From: Demequina sediminis
GTDB lineage: Bacteria; Actinomycetota; Actinomycetes; Actinomycetales; Demequinaceae
Direction of reading: 5' to 3'
Length of the DNA stretch: 64,000 bases
NCBI RefSeq assembly: GCF_030296675.1
Contig: NZ_AP027736.1
Coordinates: 2,108,001 to 2,172,000, forward strand
Part shown: positions 39,238 to 48,500 of the stretch, piece by piece
How positions within the stretch are numbered: the stretch's first letter is position 1
Layout of the letters: the number at the start of each line of letters is the position of its first letter
Program-made: the position numbers and the translations under genes
Notes under the pieces: model-generated
What the model saw: the letters and a program-made list of their open reading frames with translations, nothing else
What the model was told of the DNA's origin: nothing
Databases searched by the model: none

Positions 39238-39472
39238 GCTAGGGAGACGCTCGGTGGCGAAGAAGGGTTGGTTGCGGACTTGCAACCATACTGTGACCAG
39301 GCGTGATGTTCGACCCGGCGGATTTCTGCATCCGCGTGCCGCGGGTCTCGCGTTCGAGGGCGGCTACGACGGTCTCGGCTCGAGTCAGGAGTGAGGATTC
39401 CGGCAGAGATCCGGGTCGTCTTGTGCCGCGCACCTCACAGTTGGCGCCATCGAGGCCGATACGCGGTTCCAG

Positions 39473-39516
39473 TGGAGCGGGTGACGGGAATCGAACCCGC
39501 GCTATCAGCTTGGGAA
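39473..39516 (-). other. Orphan 3' half of tRNA-Gly(CCC): attL
   Basis: Read on the minus strand this is the tRNA from the anticodon loop TTCCCAA through anticodon-stem GCTG, T arm GGGTTCGATTCCCGT, acceptor strand ACCCGCT and CCA (39473-39475). Beyond 39516 the sequence stops matching any tRNA and the 5' half is absent. This is the displaced chromosomal 3' half left at one end of an element integrated in tRNA-Gly; the rebuilt tRNA should be at the right end of the element, outside the window. Confidence 0.8.
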
Positions 39517-39647
39517 CTTGAAAGTGCAATATTCCTGCATAACCATACATCCGCAGGCGTGTCGTCCTGTGTGAGTATGCACTCCATGCAGAGGATTTAT
39601 GCTCTACCTGCACGTTTACAGGGGTCCAGGGCAAAGGTAAAGGCGTA

Positions 39648-39727
39648 AACTCCCACATCAACTCCCGCGAATATCGGATATTACGGACACGTACGAGGCT
39701 TCTATCAACTCCCAGAACAACTCCCAC
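39648..39727. promoter_or_regulatory. Integrase arm-type repeats (CAACTCCCA)
   Basis: Four direct copies of (C/A)AACTCCC(A/G) start at 39647, 39659, 39706 and 39718, in two pairs 11-12 bp apart and 59 bp between pairs. An inverted copy GTGGGAGTTG is at 41472-41481, on the other side of the integrase gene. Position between attL and the integrase gene suggests arm-binding sites for the integrase N-domain. Confidence 0.6.
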
Positions 39728-39802
39728 GGCGGGCAACACGTGAGCGTGACAGAACCAGGTGATGACAGCCGTCCCGAACGCCGTCCAGATGGGGAGAGTA
39801 GG

Positions 39803-41428
39803 TTACGCCGACCGCTTGCGAGGGTTAGGGGTGCCGTCAAGCGCCCGCAGGCTTACCCTCATCACTTCCTTCATGAAATCCACACCGATGGACTCTGCAT
39901 ACTCCTGACCCATGCCTGCGGTCGCACTGAGCGCTTCCCTCGCCGCATCAGAACCTCTCAATTCCACATAGCGCATCGTTGTGGAGATATTGGAGTGGTT
40001 AGCCAGCGCCATCAACTGCATAGCGTTGAGGTTTGTGTCGAGCGCCAGGCGGGTCAGCACACTGTGACGAATATCGTGGACAGAGAATCCCTTCTCCTCT
40101 GACTCATAAAAGAACGCCTCCTGTAACGCCTGCCATGCCGCACGGTCCCTCTCGGGCGTCCGAATCGTCACGCCGTCACGCTTCACGTTGTGACGCGCTT
40201 CCTCCCATGCGTCGAGTCGCTTCGCGTAGGACTCTTCGGTGTCAGCGCGGTGCCGTGCAGGCTTGCGGGCGTTGATAGCGCCACCGAACACAAGGTCATC
40301 CCTGCCGCTCAAACCCTCTACACGTTCCATGTAGCGGAGGTGGTGACGGAGGACGATTGCGGGGGCAACGGTGAGCGGTAGATAGTGAACGGAGCCAGGC
40401 TTCTTCGACTTCGTGCCCGGCGCGAGGCGCATCATCGAAGAGCCTTGCTTATTGTTAGCCGTTTGCGGGCAAGCCTTGGCAGTCACTTCGCCGCAGGGGA
40501 ACTTCCCTGACGCGGATATATCACCGCATCCGTGGAACCATTCGGCTGGTAGCGCGTGAGAGTCGAGTGACAACAGGGCACCGCGAATCTTGCCCTTGTC
40601 ATCATGTTCAAAGGCGATGTTGCGGCGACGGATTGCTAGGCGCTCTCCCTGACGCATACCGGTCACTACAGCCAGATACGCCTCTGGGGCGCACCAGCCT
40701 TCAGCATGGACGAGCGGAGAGCACTCGTTGACGAGTTGCTTCGCGAGAGCCGCTGACAGCCGCAGGAACTGAGTTTTGGGTATCACCCTGTCCGCCCTGT
40801 TAGTACGGGCGTGACGCCGAATCGGTGCCGGGTTCCGACGCTGTGTGGCTGTCCTCCCCCATGCCTCCTCAGTGGGGAACTCAACCGTTGTAATCACACG
40901 GGAGTCGATGAGTCCCGCCCTTGACGCGGCGTTCAATACCGTAGATAGAAAACGGAAGTGCCCGTGCTGGGTGTTGTACGCCGACGCCTTGTTGTCAGCG
41001 TCGATGACGTTGAGCGAAGTGATGAATTGAGTGACGTTCTCACTGCTGAGTTGGTCGAGGCGCAGTGCCCCGATGGTCCCCCAGTACTTCGACAACGCGC
41101 TCTCGTAGTTGCGCAGGGTTCCGTCGCTCAACTTTCCAGCGGCGTACTTCAGGTTGATGTGCCTACGGGCGTAGTCCATGACGAGCATCGAGCCAGTGGG
41201 GGACGTGTCCCGCACTACCCGCTTGGCGATAGCGGAGTCACCGCCGAAGCGTCGCACCACGGCTTCATCTAGCCATGCGATAGCGGCTTCCTCAGTAGGA
41301 AAACTCTCCTTCTGACGCGGCTCTGCACCATGTGGGGGAAGTTCTGCCCTGTACCCGTCGCGGTACTTGTATACGCTACCCGTCCCGCGTGGACGCCGTT
41401 GCGCTGAAGTTGAAGTTGCGGGAGCCAT
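39803..41428 (-). CDS. Site-specific tyrosine integrase
   Basis: A 541-residue tyrosine recombinase. The N-terminus (RPRGTGSVYKYRDGYRAELP) is a typical arm-binding domain, followed by a SAM-like core-binding domain. In the catalytic domain the first Arg lies in VTGMRQGERLAIR, the HxxR box is HDIRHSVLTRLAL, the second His is ANHSNISTTMRY and that Tyr is the nucleophile. The family inserts elements into tRNA genes; it sits about 290 bp from attL and reads toward it. It is longer than most phage integrases because of an insertion around residues 300-340 containing several cysteines. It is divergent from the 41,517 gene. Confidence 0.92.
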   Translation of the reverse strand: MAPATSTSAQRRPRGTGSVYKYRDGYRAELPPHGAEPRQKESFPTEEAAIAWLDEAVVRRFGGDSAIAKRVVRDTSPTGSMLVMDYARRHINLKYAAGKLSDGTLRNYESALSKYWGTIGALRLDQLSSENVTQFITSLNVIDADNKASAYNTQHGHFRFLSTVLNAASRAGLIDSRVITTVEFPTEEAWGRTATQRRNPAPIRRHARTNRADRVIPKTQFLRLSAALAKQLVNECSPLVHAEGWCAPEAYLAVVTGMRQGERLAIRRRNIAFEHDDKGKIRGALLSLDSHALPAEWFHGCGDISASGKFPCGEVTAKACPQTANNKQGSSMMRLAPGTKSKKPGSVHYLPLTVAPAIVLRHHLRYMERVEGLSGRDDLVFGGAINARKPARHRADTEESYAKRLDAWEEARHNVKRDGVTIRTPERDRAAWQALQEAFFYESEEKGFSVHDIRHSVLTRLALDTNLNAMQLMALANHSNISTTMRYVELRGSDAAREALSATAGMGQEYAESIGVDFMKEVMRVSLRALDGTPNPRKRSA

Positions 41429-41516
41429 ACAACGACCCTACACGCGCTACGACCGCCCCAAAGTTGAAAGTGTGGGAGTTGTTCCCGTGTCACACCCGAC
41501 CGTCACCATTCTCCAC

Positions 41517-41960
41517 ATGACTACTTCTAAGGATGACCGGACAGCAACGCCCGCACGCGATGACGCCCACGTGGATACGGGCACCCGCAATGCGCTCACG
41601 TTGATGGCTGACGGCAGGGCTGGGCTTCCAGTACTGGGCAGGCTCCTCGTACACACGCCCGCTGTAGCCGCTTGGATTGCCGATGCTGACACCGCTGAGG
41701 GCACACAGGCTCGTGGCGTATGGGTCGCAGAGTGCGTACGCATTCACGCTCTGGGACGGTGGGAACTCACCGACAACGATGAGCACGACCAGGAAGTGAA
41801 CCGTGACGCGCTGACGACTGGCGCGAGAGTGCTGACCTCGCACGTGTGGACGGGTAGCCAGGCTGACGGCGCTGACGGTTTCAAGATTTGGGTCATCACC
41901 GAGGCGGTACATGAGGGGGTTAGGGCTAGCACTTGCATCCTCACGCCTGCGGACTACTAG
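41517..41960 (+). CDS. Uncharacterised element protein, 147 residues
   Basis: Translated from ATG 41517 and divergent from the integrase. The product is acidic and rich in Asp and Thr, with a folded-looking core TGARVLTSHVWTGSQADGAD then GFKIWVITEAVHEGVRAST. There is no signal peptide, membrane helix or recognised motif. An inverted copy of the integrase arm repeat lies 36 bp upstream, so its promoter may respond to integrase binding, and being next to the integrase it could be an excisionase or directionality factor. That is only positional. A terminator follows 32 bp after the stop. Confidence 0.5.
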   Translation: MTTSKDDRTATPARDDAHVDTGTRNALTLMADGRAGLPVLGRLLVHTPAVAAWIADADTAEGTQARGVWVAECVRIHALGRWELTDNDEHDQEVNRDALTTGARVLTSHVWTGSQADGADGFKIWVITEAVHEGVRASTCILTPADY

Positions 41961-41992
41961 GCGTCGCTAGCCGCCGCGTGTGGGCATGGAAA

Positions 41993-42027
41993 GAGCCGGG
42001 TTACCCCACTGTTGGGTCACCCGGCTC
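41993..42027. terminator. Terminator after the 41,517 gene
   Basis: GAGCCGGGT pairs with ACCCGGCTC, with an inner CCC/GGG extension, 32 bp after the stop. Confidence 0.7.
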
Positions 42028-42138
42028 TCGTCGCGTATAGGGGTGTTCACACGGTTCTGCGCTCATCTGTGGTGACGCCTCCCAGTCCAAAAGGACACGT
42101 TCCCGGCGAGGCGGTTCCGAAAATTGAGGGGACACAGC

Positions 42139-42173
42139 AACGCCCCGGCTCTGAGTGTTTGAGCCGGGGCGTT
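42139..42173. terminator. Bidirectional terminator between convergent units
   Basis: A 13-bp perfect stem, AACGCCCCGGCTC with GAGCCGGGGCGTT, is followed by TTT. It lies 20 bp before the 3' end of the 42,193 gene, which reads toward it. Confidence 0.8.
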
Positions 42174-42192
42174 TTGAGTTGCTGTCAGGCGG

Positions 42193-42654
42193 TTAGCGAC
42201 GTGCTCGCTCTAGGTCCGCCTTCGAGTGTGCGAGGAAGTGTTCGATGGCTTCGTCGCCCACCAGGTCACTGTCATCTGGCTCGATGACCTCGGGAGCGTC
42301 CGCGAGAGGCTTGCGGCGCTTGGACTCGATTTGCTCGGTGCGGCGCTCAAGTTTGATGTTCTCCACACCGGCTTCAACGCGGCACCATTCGGACTTCCGT
42401 GCCGCCTGGTCGATGTCCCGCTTGAGTTTGCTCATGGAGTTCGGGAGTTGGAAGCCACCGAGGTCCGTGTACTTCTCCCGGAACGCGGCTACAGCCTTGC
42501 CGTATGGTCCGCTGAACTCCTCCACGAACTTCTTCAGGAGGTTCAGGATGTAGAGCCGCTTCGCTTCCACCTCCTGCTCCTCCTCTAGGCGCGCTATGCG
42601 GTCCTTCAAATGGCGGCGGCATCTCTGACCGCCCTCTGGTATCGACTTGCACAT
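42193..42654 (-). CDS. Uncharacterised coiled-coil protein with N-terminal MCKS...RCRRH motif
   Basis: A 153-residue, highly charged, helical protein starting MCKSIPEGGQRCRRHLKDRI. The Cys-x8-Cys-x2-His start is shared, with variations, by two other element proteins (49,661 and 54,941) and could bind zinc. The rest is coiled coil with a short acidic tail. I chose ATG 42654 because GAAAGGA lies upstream and the motif begins there. The upstream region holds one copy of the GGACAC...GGCGAG regulatory box (42,685). No function can be assigned. Confidence 0.6.
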   Translation of the reverse strand: MCKSIPEGGQRCRRHLKDRIARLEEEQEVEAKRLYILNLLKKFVEEFSGPYGKAVAAFREKYTDLGGFQLPNSMSKLKRDIDQAARKSEWCRVEAGVENIKLERRTEQIESKRRKPLADAPEVIEPDDSDLVGDEAIEHFLAHSKADLERARR

Positions 42655-42741
42655 GATGGGTTCCTTTCGTTGTTGGGGTGTGATGGACACGCGCCCGGCG
42701 AGCGTCCTTTTGGGGTTCTAACGGGTTGTCCGGTCAACTGC

Positions 42742-43404
42742 TCACACACCCGCGTAGCGCGCTCGGATGGCGTCGTTGGCAATCTCCTGCAAGCGCGAGG
42801 CGTACTCGTCACGCCACTCGTTGCGACCGACCTGCTCCACGAACTCGTCGTATGGGGTGCACACATGACGGAGGAAGTTCATGCTGATACGACTCAGGAA
42901 GTCCGCATCCTGGATGTTCTTCCGAGTGACAGGAGTAGGAACTTCCCACCCGCGTGACATGGCGACAGCGAACTGGTGGTCGTTGTAGTGCTCGACCGCC
43001 TCCGCGTGAATCTCGCGGAGGCTCGTGAAGCGGTCCACAAAGCCCTCTTGTGTACTGAGGGCACGGAACTCCTCGACCAGGGCGTTGAGGCGGTCCTGCT
43101 CGCGTTGCTTGCGCTCCTGCGCGGCTTTGGCGGCACCCGTCACCTTGCGGTTCGGGTTAGCGCGCCGTGCTTCCAGTTTCTGCTTCCACTCCTGGAAGGC
43201 TTCCGTGGACTCTGCGGCTTCCACACGCCCCTCGTAGTAGAGGCGCATAGGAGCGGCTGACCGGTAGTGAGGGTTCGCACGCTCCACGTCGCAGTCACCG
43301 AGGAACCGGTCGATAGCCGCCTTCGTCCAACCGCGCTCGATGACGGTGGACTGCGTGATGAGGCTGGTGGTCGTGTAGTCAGGGGCTGTGAGTGTCGTCG
43401 TCAT
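42742..43404 (-). CDS. Uncharacterised element protein with NPHYRSAAPMRLY module
   Basis: A 220-residue protein. Residues 15-70 (GWTKAAIDRFLGDCDVERAN then PHYRSAAPMRLYYEGRVEAAE) look like a small helix-turn-helix-like module that, from memory, recurs in proteins of other actinobacterial mobile elements. A basic coiled coil (GAAKAAQERKQREQDRLNAL) and a C-terminal helical domain follow. It could bind DNA, but no catalytic residues are seen. The gene lies three bases after the stop of the upstream minus-strand gene, so both are one operon. Confidence 0.55.
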   Translation of the reverse strand: MTTTLTAPDYTTTSLITQSTVIERGWTKAAIDRFLGDCDVERANPHYRSAAPMRLYYEGRVEAAESTEAFQEWKQKLEARRANPNRKVTGAAKAAQERKQREQDRLNALVEEFRALSTQEGFVDRFTSLREIHAEAVEHYNDHQFAVAMSRGWEVPTPVTRKNIQDADFLSRISMNFLRHVCTPYDEFVEQVGRNEWRDEYASRLQEIANDAIRARYAGV

Positions 43405-43407
43405 GGC

Positions 43408-43908
43408 TTACTTCTCCGGGACGCCAACACCGACGACGATGTGACCTTCGAGTGTCGCGTACACAGTCGCCTGGAATCCGAAAGGGCTGTCCACGAGGAA
43501 CTCGTGCCTGCCGTCGGTACCGCAATCCACCTTGGCGAACTCGCTTGCGCGGAGCCGGTAACCTGCCGCTTCGCTGACTTCATCCAGTAGTTCGAGCGGT
43601 CCAAGCGGTACGAAGTCACAGAGGGACTCGGCGGCGTTCTTGTGGCGGATGAGGGCGTTGATGTGGTCCTCGCTAACAGGTTCGCCGTCAGCGTCCTCAT
43701 AGATGAAGCCGCGCTCTTTGGCGGGGACGTGCTCTAGCGTCACGCCGTGCATCGCCGCCTCGTGGAAGAAGTAAGGGAACTTCACCGGCTCGGCGTAGTC
43801 GTCGGGTCCAGGGTTAGCGACCCGTGCGGTGATGTCACAGAGTTGGCGTAGCGCGCTGAGGCGTTCATCTGCGGCTAGGTCGGCGGTGCTGATGGATGTG
43901 TTGGTCAT
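43408..43908 (-). CDS. Uncharacterised element protein, 166 residues
   Basis: It starts at ATG 43908 (MTNTSISTADLAADERLSAL). The product is acidic and mixed alpha/beta, with FPYFFHEAAMHGVTLEHVP and a C-terminal beta part ending GHIVVGVGVPEK. There is no signal peptide or membrane helix. The frame is open much further upstream, but the chosen start has AAGGAAAC before it and lies just below the shared promoter module at 43,958-44,046. It heads the operon with 42,742. Function unknown. Confidence 0.55.
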   Translation of the reverse strand: MTNTSISTADLAADERLSALRQLCDITARVANPGPDDYAEPVKFPYFFHEAAMHGVTLEHVPAKERGFIYEDADGEPVSEDHINALIRHKNAAESLCDFVPLGPLELLDEVSEAAGYRLRASEFAKVDCGTDGRHEFLVDSPFGFQATVYATLEGHIVVGVGVPEK

Positions 43909-43957
43909 GTTCGGTTTCCTTGTCGTAGTCGTCGTATTGAGGCGTTCACCTCTAACT

Positions 43958-44046
43958 GTTAAATCGGATGTTTGGGGGTGCGGAACGGCGCTATAGCCGT
44001 GCCTCGTCCGCGATAGCCAAGCCGCTCCGCGACCCTGTTTTTGGGT
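43958..44046 (-). promoter_or_regulatory. Element promoter module copy 1
   Basis: On the minus strand: a degenerate GGACAC-type box (44,022-44,046), CTATCGCGGACGA (44,004-44,016) and ATCCGATTTAAC (around 43,958-43,970), 50 bp before the 43,908 start. The boxes recur in the same order at 49.5, 51.2 and 62.8 kb. Confidence 0.55.
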
Positions 44047-44099
44047 GCACCGAGTACAGCCCCCGACTGGGCAGGCGTGGGAAGGGAAAGTGTGCGGGG

Positions 44100-45215
44100 C
44101 TAGGCGGCTCGACTGAGGAACTGCGTGGTGCACTGAACCTCTAGCGCCTGTACTTCGGGCAACGTGACGGTAGCCCGCACGAGTTCGCTCACAATGTCGA
44201 GGTTCGCCAGTATGACCACGCGCCAGTCCATAGATTTTGAGTCGTAGCCGTGCTTCGGGGCTTCCCGGAATGTTCGTATCATGAGAGCGCCTTGGAGAGT
44301 CATCGCGACTCTGGAGAGGTTCAACAGTTCCGGGTTAACGTGCCCCTCTGCCGCGCGCATGATTGCGTTATGGAGGCGGTTGTTGAGGTTCGCGTTGCTG
44401 TCCGTGCTAGTGGGGACGTCAGGGAAGGTCAGGCGCTTGCCGTAGTCGCCCTCTTCCCATAATTCGAACAGTTCAACGCGGGGTGTGGAGCAGTGGTTCA
44501 TCCACGTGCCGGTGCCAACCTGCACGGTGAACTTGTTCGTGGCGCTCAAGGTCACACCACTCTTTGCGGTGACGACGGTCAGGGTCACGTTCGCGTAGTT
44601 GCCGAGTTCCTTCAGGAACTCCTGTGCGCCTTCCGCTTGGTACTGCCTATCAGCGTCGAGGACGACGACGTTTAGATTGTTCTTCTCGGGCATCCGGTTC
44701 GCGTCGTGGCGGTACCAGGACATCTGCTCACTGAAGTACGCGCGACGGACGTGCTCGCGAGTGGTGAGGGTTCGCCAGTTAGTGACGCCGAGAGATGCTC
44801 GGACCTCGTGCATGTCGAAGATGGCGTCGGCAACGTTATCCCGGTGGTGCTCGTGAAGGCTCGCTTCAACTCGTTGCACTTCCGCTCGCGAGCCTGGGGT
44901 AATGACTAGGGTGCGAGTGCGTTGGTTACGGGGGACATCGTTAATGACCTTGATGATGTCCGCGATGAGGGCATCACGCTCAAGCGCTTCACTGACGTTG
45001 ATAGAGATGTCAGCGGTGACTCCCGGCTCTGCGAAGAGAGTCAACTCGTCAGGGTTCGCAGGCGTCGTTGCGTTGTAGAACCCTGGACGCTCGGGAAGTG
45101 TGTCGAGCCGCTTGGCGACACCTTCAATGCAGTCCTTGAGGGGTTCGATATGGGTCCGTAGTTTGTCAGCCCGGACACCCTTGGCAGGTCGTAGTTCTGT
45201 AATTGTTGCGGTCAT
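44100..45215 (-). CDS. Uncharacterised element protein, 371 residues
   Basis: An alpha/beta protein with no signal peptide or membrane helix. RTRTLVITPGSRAEVQRVE and NNLNVVVLDADRQYQAEGAQ look like alternating Rossmann-like strands and helices, and the second resembles a Walker B strand, but no Walker A P-loop is present. The C-terminal half is helical (SNANLNNRLHNAIMRAAEGH). It is a separate unit, with a 190-bp gap below and 520 bp above. Function unknown; a nucleotide-binding or DNA-processing role is conceivable only from the fold pattern. Confidence 0.5.
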   Translation of the reverse strand: MTATITELRPAKGVRADKLRTHIEPLKDCIEGVAKRLDTLPERPGFYNATTPANPDELTLFAEPGVTADISINVSEALERDALIADIIKVINDVPRNQRTRTLVITPGSRAEVQRVEASLHEHHRDNVADAIFDMHEVRASLGVTNWRTLTTREHVRRAYFSEQMSWYRHDANRMPEKNNLNVVVLDADRQYQAEGAQEFLKELGNYANVTLTVVTAKSGVTLSATNKFTVQVGTGTWMNHCSTPRVELFELWEEGDYGKRLTFPDVPTSTDSNANLNNRLHNAIMRAAEGHVNPELLNLSRVAMTLQGALMIRTFREAPKHGYDSKSMDWRVVILANLDIVSELVRATVTLPEVQALEVQCTTQFLSRAA

Positions 45216-45738
45216 GATGTTCTTCCTTTTCTAGGCTACGGGTTTGATGTGCCGCTCCTGTGTTTGTTGTTTTATAGGCTTGGAATGACAGGTTCTTGTC
45301 CCTCCAATGCCTAAAGTTTATCATTTATCCGCTTGAAATGCAATTCTTGGTGTGTTATAGTCCGCCGCACTTCCCGCATTGAGTGTCCTTTCCTGGCGCA
45401 AAATGCCTGGTAGTAATTCACTTTTAAGCCCGAATAAGGCGCGCAAATCGGTGCCGCTATTCAGCGTGTCGGCGGCGTGTCAGCGCCCCCTTAGAGGACC
45501 GCTCACGGGCGTCCTGAGGGCATCTTCTGGGGCTTCTGGCGTAGTCCACGGGAGCGGGAAGGACAAAACAGGAGCGTGGTGCTGTCAACGTCGCCCGCGC
45601 GCGCCTACATCTAGCGCCAATCCGATGCGCTTACCCCGTTAGGACCAAAGAGGGAGCCGGTCACCTTGGCGCACCGTTTCGGCGTCAGCACGGGCGAAAA
45701 CACCGATAACTCCTTATGACAACGATTTGGAGAACATC
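45216..45738. other. 520-bp intergenic region between divergent element units
   Basis: AT-rich near 45,230-45,350 with TTTGTTGTTTTATAGG and TTTATCATTTATCC, probably promoter DNA for the 44,100 gene. It contains GCGTGTCGGCGGCGTGTC at 45,464-45,481, identical to the centre of chromosomal repeat locus B. GAAAACACCGATAAC (45,696-45,710) lies just before the TrbL-like gene and matches the proximal promoter box of other element units. No gene recognised. Confidence 0.5.
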
Positions 45739-48444
45739 ATGACCTCAAGCCTCGCCCTCACCGGAACCGACAGTTTTGTGGCGCGCGTCGTCACGCCTGC
45801 ATCGGACGGCAAGCCGCTCAAGCGCTCACAGCATTCACACGCCCGCTATATCTCAGGGAGGGGCGGTAGTCGCCGTTGGTATCAGCGCGTCCTCGCGGCA
45901 GTATTGAACGTCGTCATCTTCCTAGGGGTCGTGGCTGGCACCGCCGTCGCTACCGAGCGACAAGCCCAAGCAAATTGGTTGACAGAAGGCATTAGAAGTA
46001 TTTTTTGCAGTACGCCCGCCTATAATAATTCTCCGTCGCAGGGGTCCGTGTCCTCACTCATCACGAATGACAAGGACGCCGCCGCGTTCCTAGAGGTACC
46101 GAGAACGGCAGAGGAAATCCTCTCCTCGGGCGTTAACTGGACCGTTTACAACGGCGAAGAGGACCCGTCGAAGAACGGCTCGAATCGTGTGGATGCGAAG
46201 AGCGCCGACGAGGACAAGCGCGTAGATATGTTCGAGAACGGCGAGTGTGTCCCGGTCACCTCTATCGTGATGACTTACACCGCGAACTCTGTGATGGGTG
46301 GCGTCAAAGTCCTCACCAGCATCTCCGGCTTCGTGCTTGAGCAGGCTTACCACCCCACGTGGGTACAGGGACTCATTGATACGGCTGGGCGCGCAATCAC
46401 TGGTGTGGACCCTGAAACAGGTGCGAAGGTAGGCGACGGACTTAAAGATTCTCTCTACCTAGAGTTCATCAATCTCATTATCTTCTTCGCCGCCCTATGG
46501 TTCTTCTGGACCGGGGTGGTGAAGCGCAAAACCACCGAAGCGGCGTCGGGAGCCGTTTGGATGCTAGCAAGCGTCATCGGAGGAAGCCTCCTCGTTTACA
46601 ACCCGACATTGGTACCCACTATCACCTCAGATGTGACTTCGAGTTTCGCGGATGTCATCCTCACCGGGACCGCTGGCAAGGTCATGGATGTCAGCGGCAA
46701 CGACGTGGATATTTGTGCCCTCCCCGGCAAGGAGGATGAGGTCATCACCCGTCAAATCACGTGCTCCATGTGGAGTACTGCTGTCCTACAACCGTGGGTC
46801 ATGGGGCAATACGGAACCTCGCTCGATGAACTCAACGGTCAGGCTCCCGATGACATCCGCATCGGGGACGAGAACGTGAACAATCTCGCGCTCTATCAAC
46901 TCAGCGCGCAGTCCCTCACGCCCGCTGACAGAGGCGCTGGAAGCGCCGTCCTGGACTCGAAAAACAACATGTTCTTCGCCACTGTCGATGAAGTGGCAAG
47001 CCCTGAAGCGTCAGTGCCTACTTCGCTCACTACATGGAGTGGCGAAGCATCGGAGCAACGCGTTTCAATCGCCACCGTCGCCCTCATCGTGAGTGTGATG
47101 ATGAGCCTGCTCGTCATCATCCTTGCGGGCACCATGCTTGTCGCTCAAATCGCTGTCGCCATCCTCGTTTTCGTAAGCCCCTTCTTCCTCCTGCTGGGCG
47201 TCCATCCAGGCATGGGTCGTCGGCTCATGGCTCGCTGGGGCGAGATGCTTGTGAACGCGCTACTGAAGCAAATCCTGGCGTGTGTGCTCCTGGCTATGCT
47301 CCTAGCCTTCTACGCCGCAATACTCCCCAACGCGTCCTCTAATTGGGGCACATCCGTCCTCGCGGTAATTGGGATTTCTGTGGCAACCCTTATATACCGT
47401 AAGGAACTCACGAAGGCGGTCACCTCCTCTGTGAACTTCGGTAGTGGTGGCATCCTCTCCGACCAGCCTGCAAGTAAGGCTGGCGCGGTCATGGGCGGTA
47501 TCGCAGGCGGCGCTGTCGTCGGACTCGGCGCTGGCGCTCTCTCTGGCGGCAAGGTCGGCGCAGGCATCATGAAGTCCGGTACTGGAAGCGTCACACAACG
47601 TGCCATCGCGGCGGGGAAAGCCACGGTGGCAGGCGCAGGGCGTGGAGCCGTGAAAACAGCCGCTCGTGCCGGTGTCGCGCAGTCCAGCACAGGTGGAGCC
47701 GCCCTTGTGATGTCCGGTCAACATGGACAGGTCGCCGGGCGTCAGTCCGCTGGAAAAGTTGAGTCCAAGTTCAACGAGAAACAGGCTCACCAGCAAGAAC
47801 GGGACGCTCGTCAGCAGGAGCAGGCGCAAGCCGTCGAGCACCAGCGGGCTATGGCTGACTGGAAGAAGAACATGTCGCCCAATCACCAGCGCTACATGAA
47901 GGAATGGGAGAAGAACCGCCAGAACCCAGAGTGGCGTCGCGCCGTCACAGAGAGGTACGGCTTGAGCGAGGTTCCGAACCCGTTCGAGCAGTCCTTCAAC
48001 GGCTACGGAAAGCCCAAGTCGGAGTGGAAGGCGGGGGATGCTCCTGCACGCCTCCACGGTGCTGACAAAGCAATTGACTCGACCAGAGTCGCCCCGCCCG
48101 CAGTCGGTGAACAGCGCGAAGCCTGGCTCACAGGTGGTAACACCCCTCAGGCTGGAAGCAAGAGCGCAGGAGCACCCACTGAACGCCCCTCGAACAGCCC
48201 GCAGAACGCCCCTCAGCGTCCTGTAAACAACCCCGCGCTCACGGGTAAGGGTGGCACCGGTTCAGCCCCTCAGAACGGCGGAAACGCAGGCGGTTCAGAG
48301 GCAGGACGCAAGCAACGCGGCAACCCCGTGAAGCCTCCTCAGGGTGGACTTCCTCAGCCGCAGATGAACAAGGGCGAGCAGGTGAAGCCTCAGGCTCAAC
48401 GAAAGCCGTCAGGCGGCGGTCAGTTGCCTCGCCCTGGGCAGTAA
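45739..48444 (+). CDS. TrbL/VirB6-like conjugative membrane protein
   Basis: A 901-residue polytopic protein. A first helix lies at residues 51-73 (VLAAVLNVVIFLGVVAGTAV). A Cys-containing extracytoplasmic region follows, and then about six helices between roughly 235 and 560 (LYLEFINLIIFFAALWFFW, VALIVSVMMSLLVIILAG, LLGVHPGMGRRLMARWGEML and others). Next comes a Gly/Ala-rich stretch and a ~280-residue hydrophilic tail rich in Gln, Pro, Gly and Asn with a coiled coil (FNEKQAHQQERDARQQEQ). This is the architecture of VirB6/TrbL pore proteins of type IV secretion in Gram-positive conjugative elements. TGGAGAA precedes ATG 45739. No other T4SS gene is in the window. Confidence 0.7.
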   Translation: MTSSLALTGTDSFVARVVTPASDGKPLKRSQHSHARYISGRGGSRRWYQRVLAAVLNVVIFLGVVAGTAVATERQAQANWLTEGIRSIFCSTPAYNNSPSQGSVSSLITNDKDAAAFLEVPRTAEEILSSGVNWTVYNGEEDPSKNGSNRVDAKSADEDKRVDMFENGECVPVTSIVMTYTANSVMGGVKVLTSISGFVLEQAYHPTWVQGLIDTAGRAITGVDPETGAKVGDGLKDSLYLEFINLIIFFAALWFFWTGVVKRKTTEAASGAVWMLASVIGGSLLVYNPTLVPTITSDVTSSFADVILTGTAGKVMDVSGNDVDICALPGKEDEVITRQITCSMWSTAVLQPWVMGQYGTSLDELNGQAPDDIRIGDENVNNLALYQLSAQSLTPADRGAGSAVLDSKNNMFFATVDEVASPEASVPTSLTTWSGEASEQRVSIATVALIVSVMMSLLVIILAGTMLVAQIAVAILVFVSPFFLLLGVHPGMGRRLMARWGEMLVNALLKQILACVLLAMLLAFYAAILPNASSNWGTSVLAVIGISVATLIYRKELTKAVTSSVNFGSGGILSDQPASKAGAVMGGIAGGAVVGLGAGALSGGKVGAGIMKSGTGSVTQRAIAAGKATVAGAGRGAVKTAARAGVAQSSTGGAALVMSGQHGQVAGRQSAGKVESKFNEKQAHQQERDARQQEQAQAVEHQRAMADWKKNMSPNHQRYMKEWEKNRQNPEWRRAVTERYGLSEVPNPFEQSFNGYGKPKSEWKAGDAPARLHGADKAIDSTRVAPPAVGEQREAWLTGGNTPQAGSKSAGAPTERPSNSPQNAPQRPVNNPALTGKGGTGSAPQNGGNAGGSEAGRKQRGNPVKPPQGGLPQPQMNKGEQVKPQAQRKPSGGGQLPRPGQ

Positions 48445-48455
48445 GCCCGGAACGC

Positions 48456-48494
48456 AAAGAACCCCGGCTCCGTCACTCTGAGCCGGGGTTCTTT
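48456..48494. terminator. Terminator after the TrbL-like gene
   Basis: A perfect 15-bp stem, AAAGAACCCCGGCTC with GAGCCGGGGTTCTTT, works on both strands and lies between convergent genes. Confidence 0.85.
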
Positions 48495-48500
48495 CGTATG

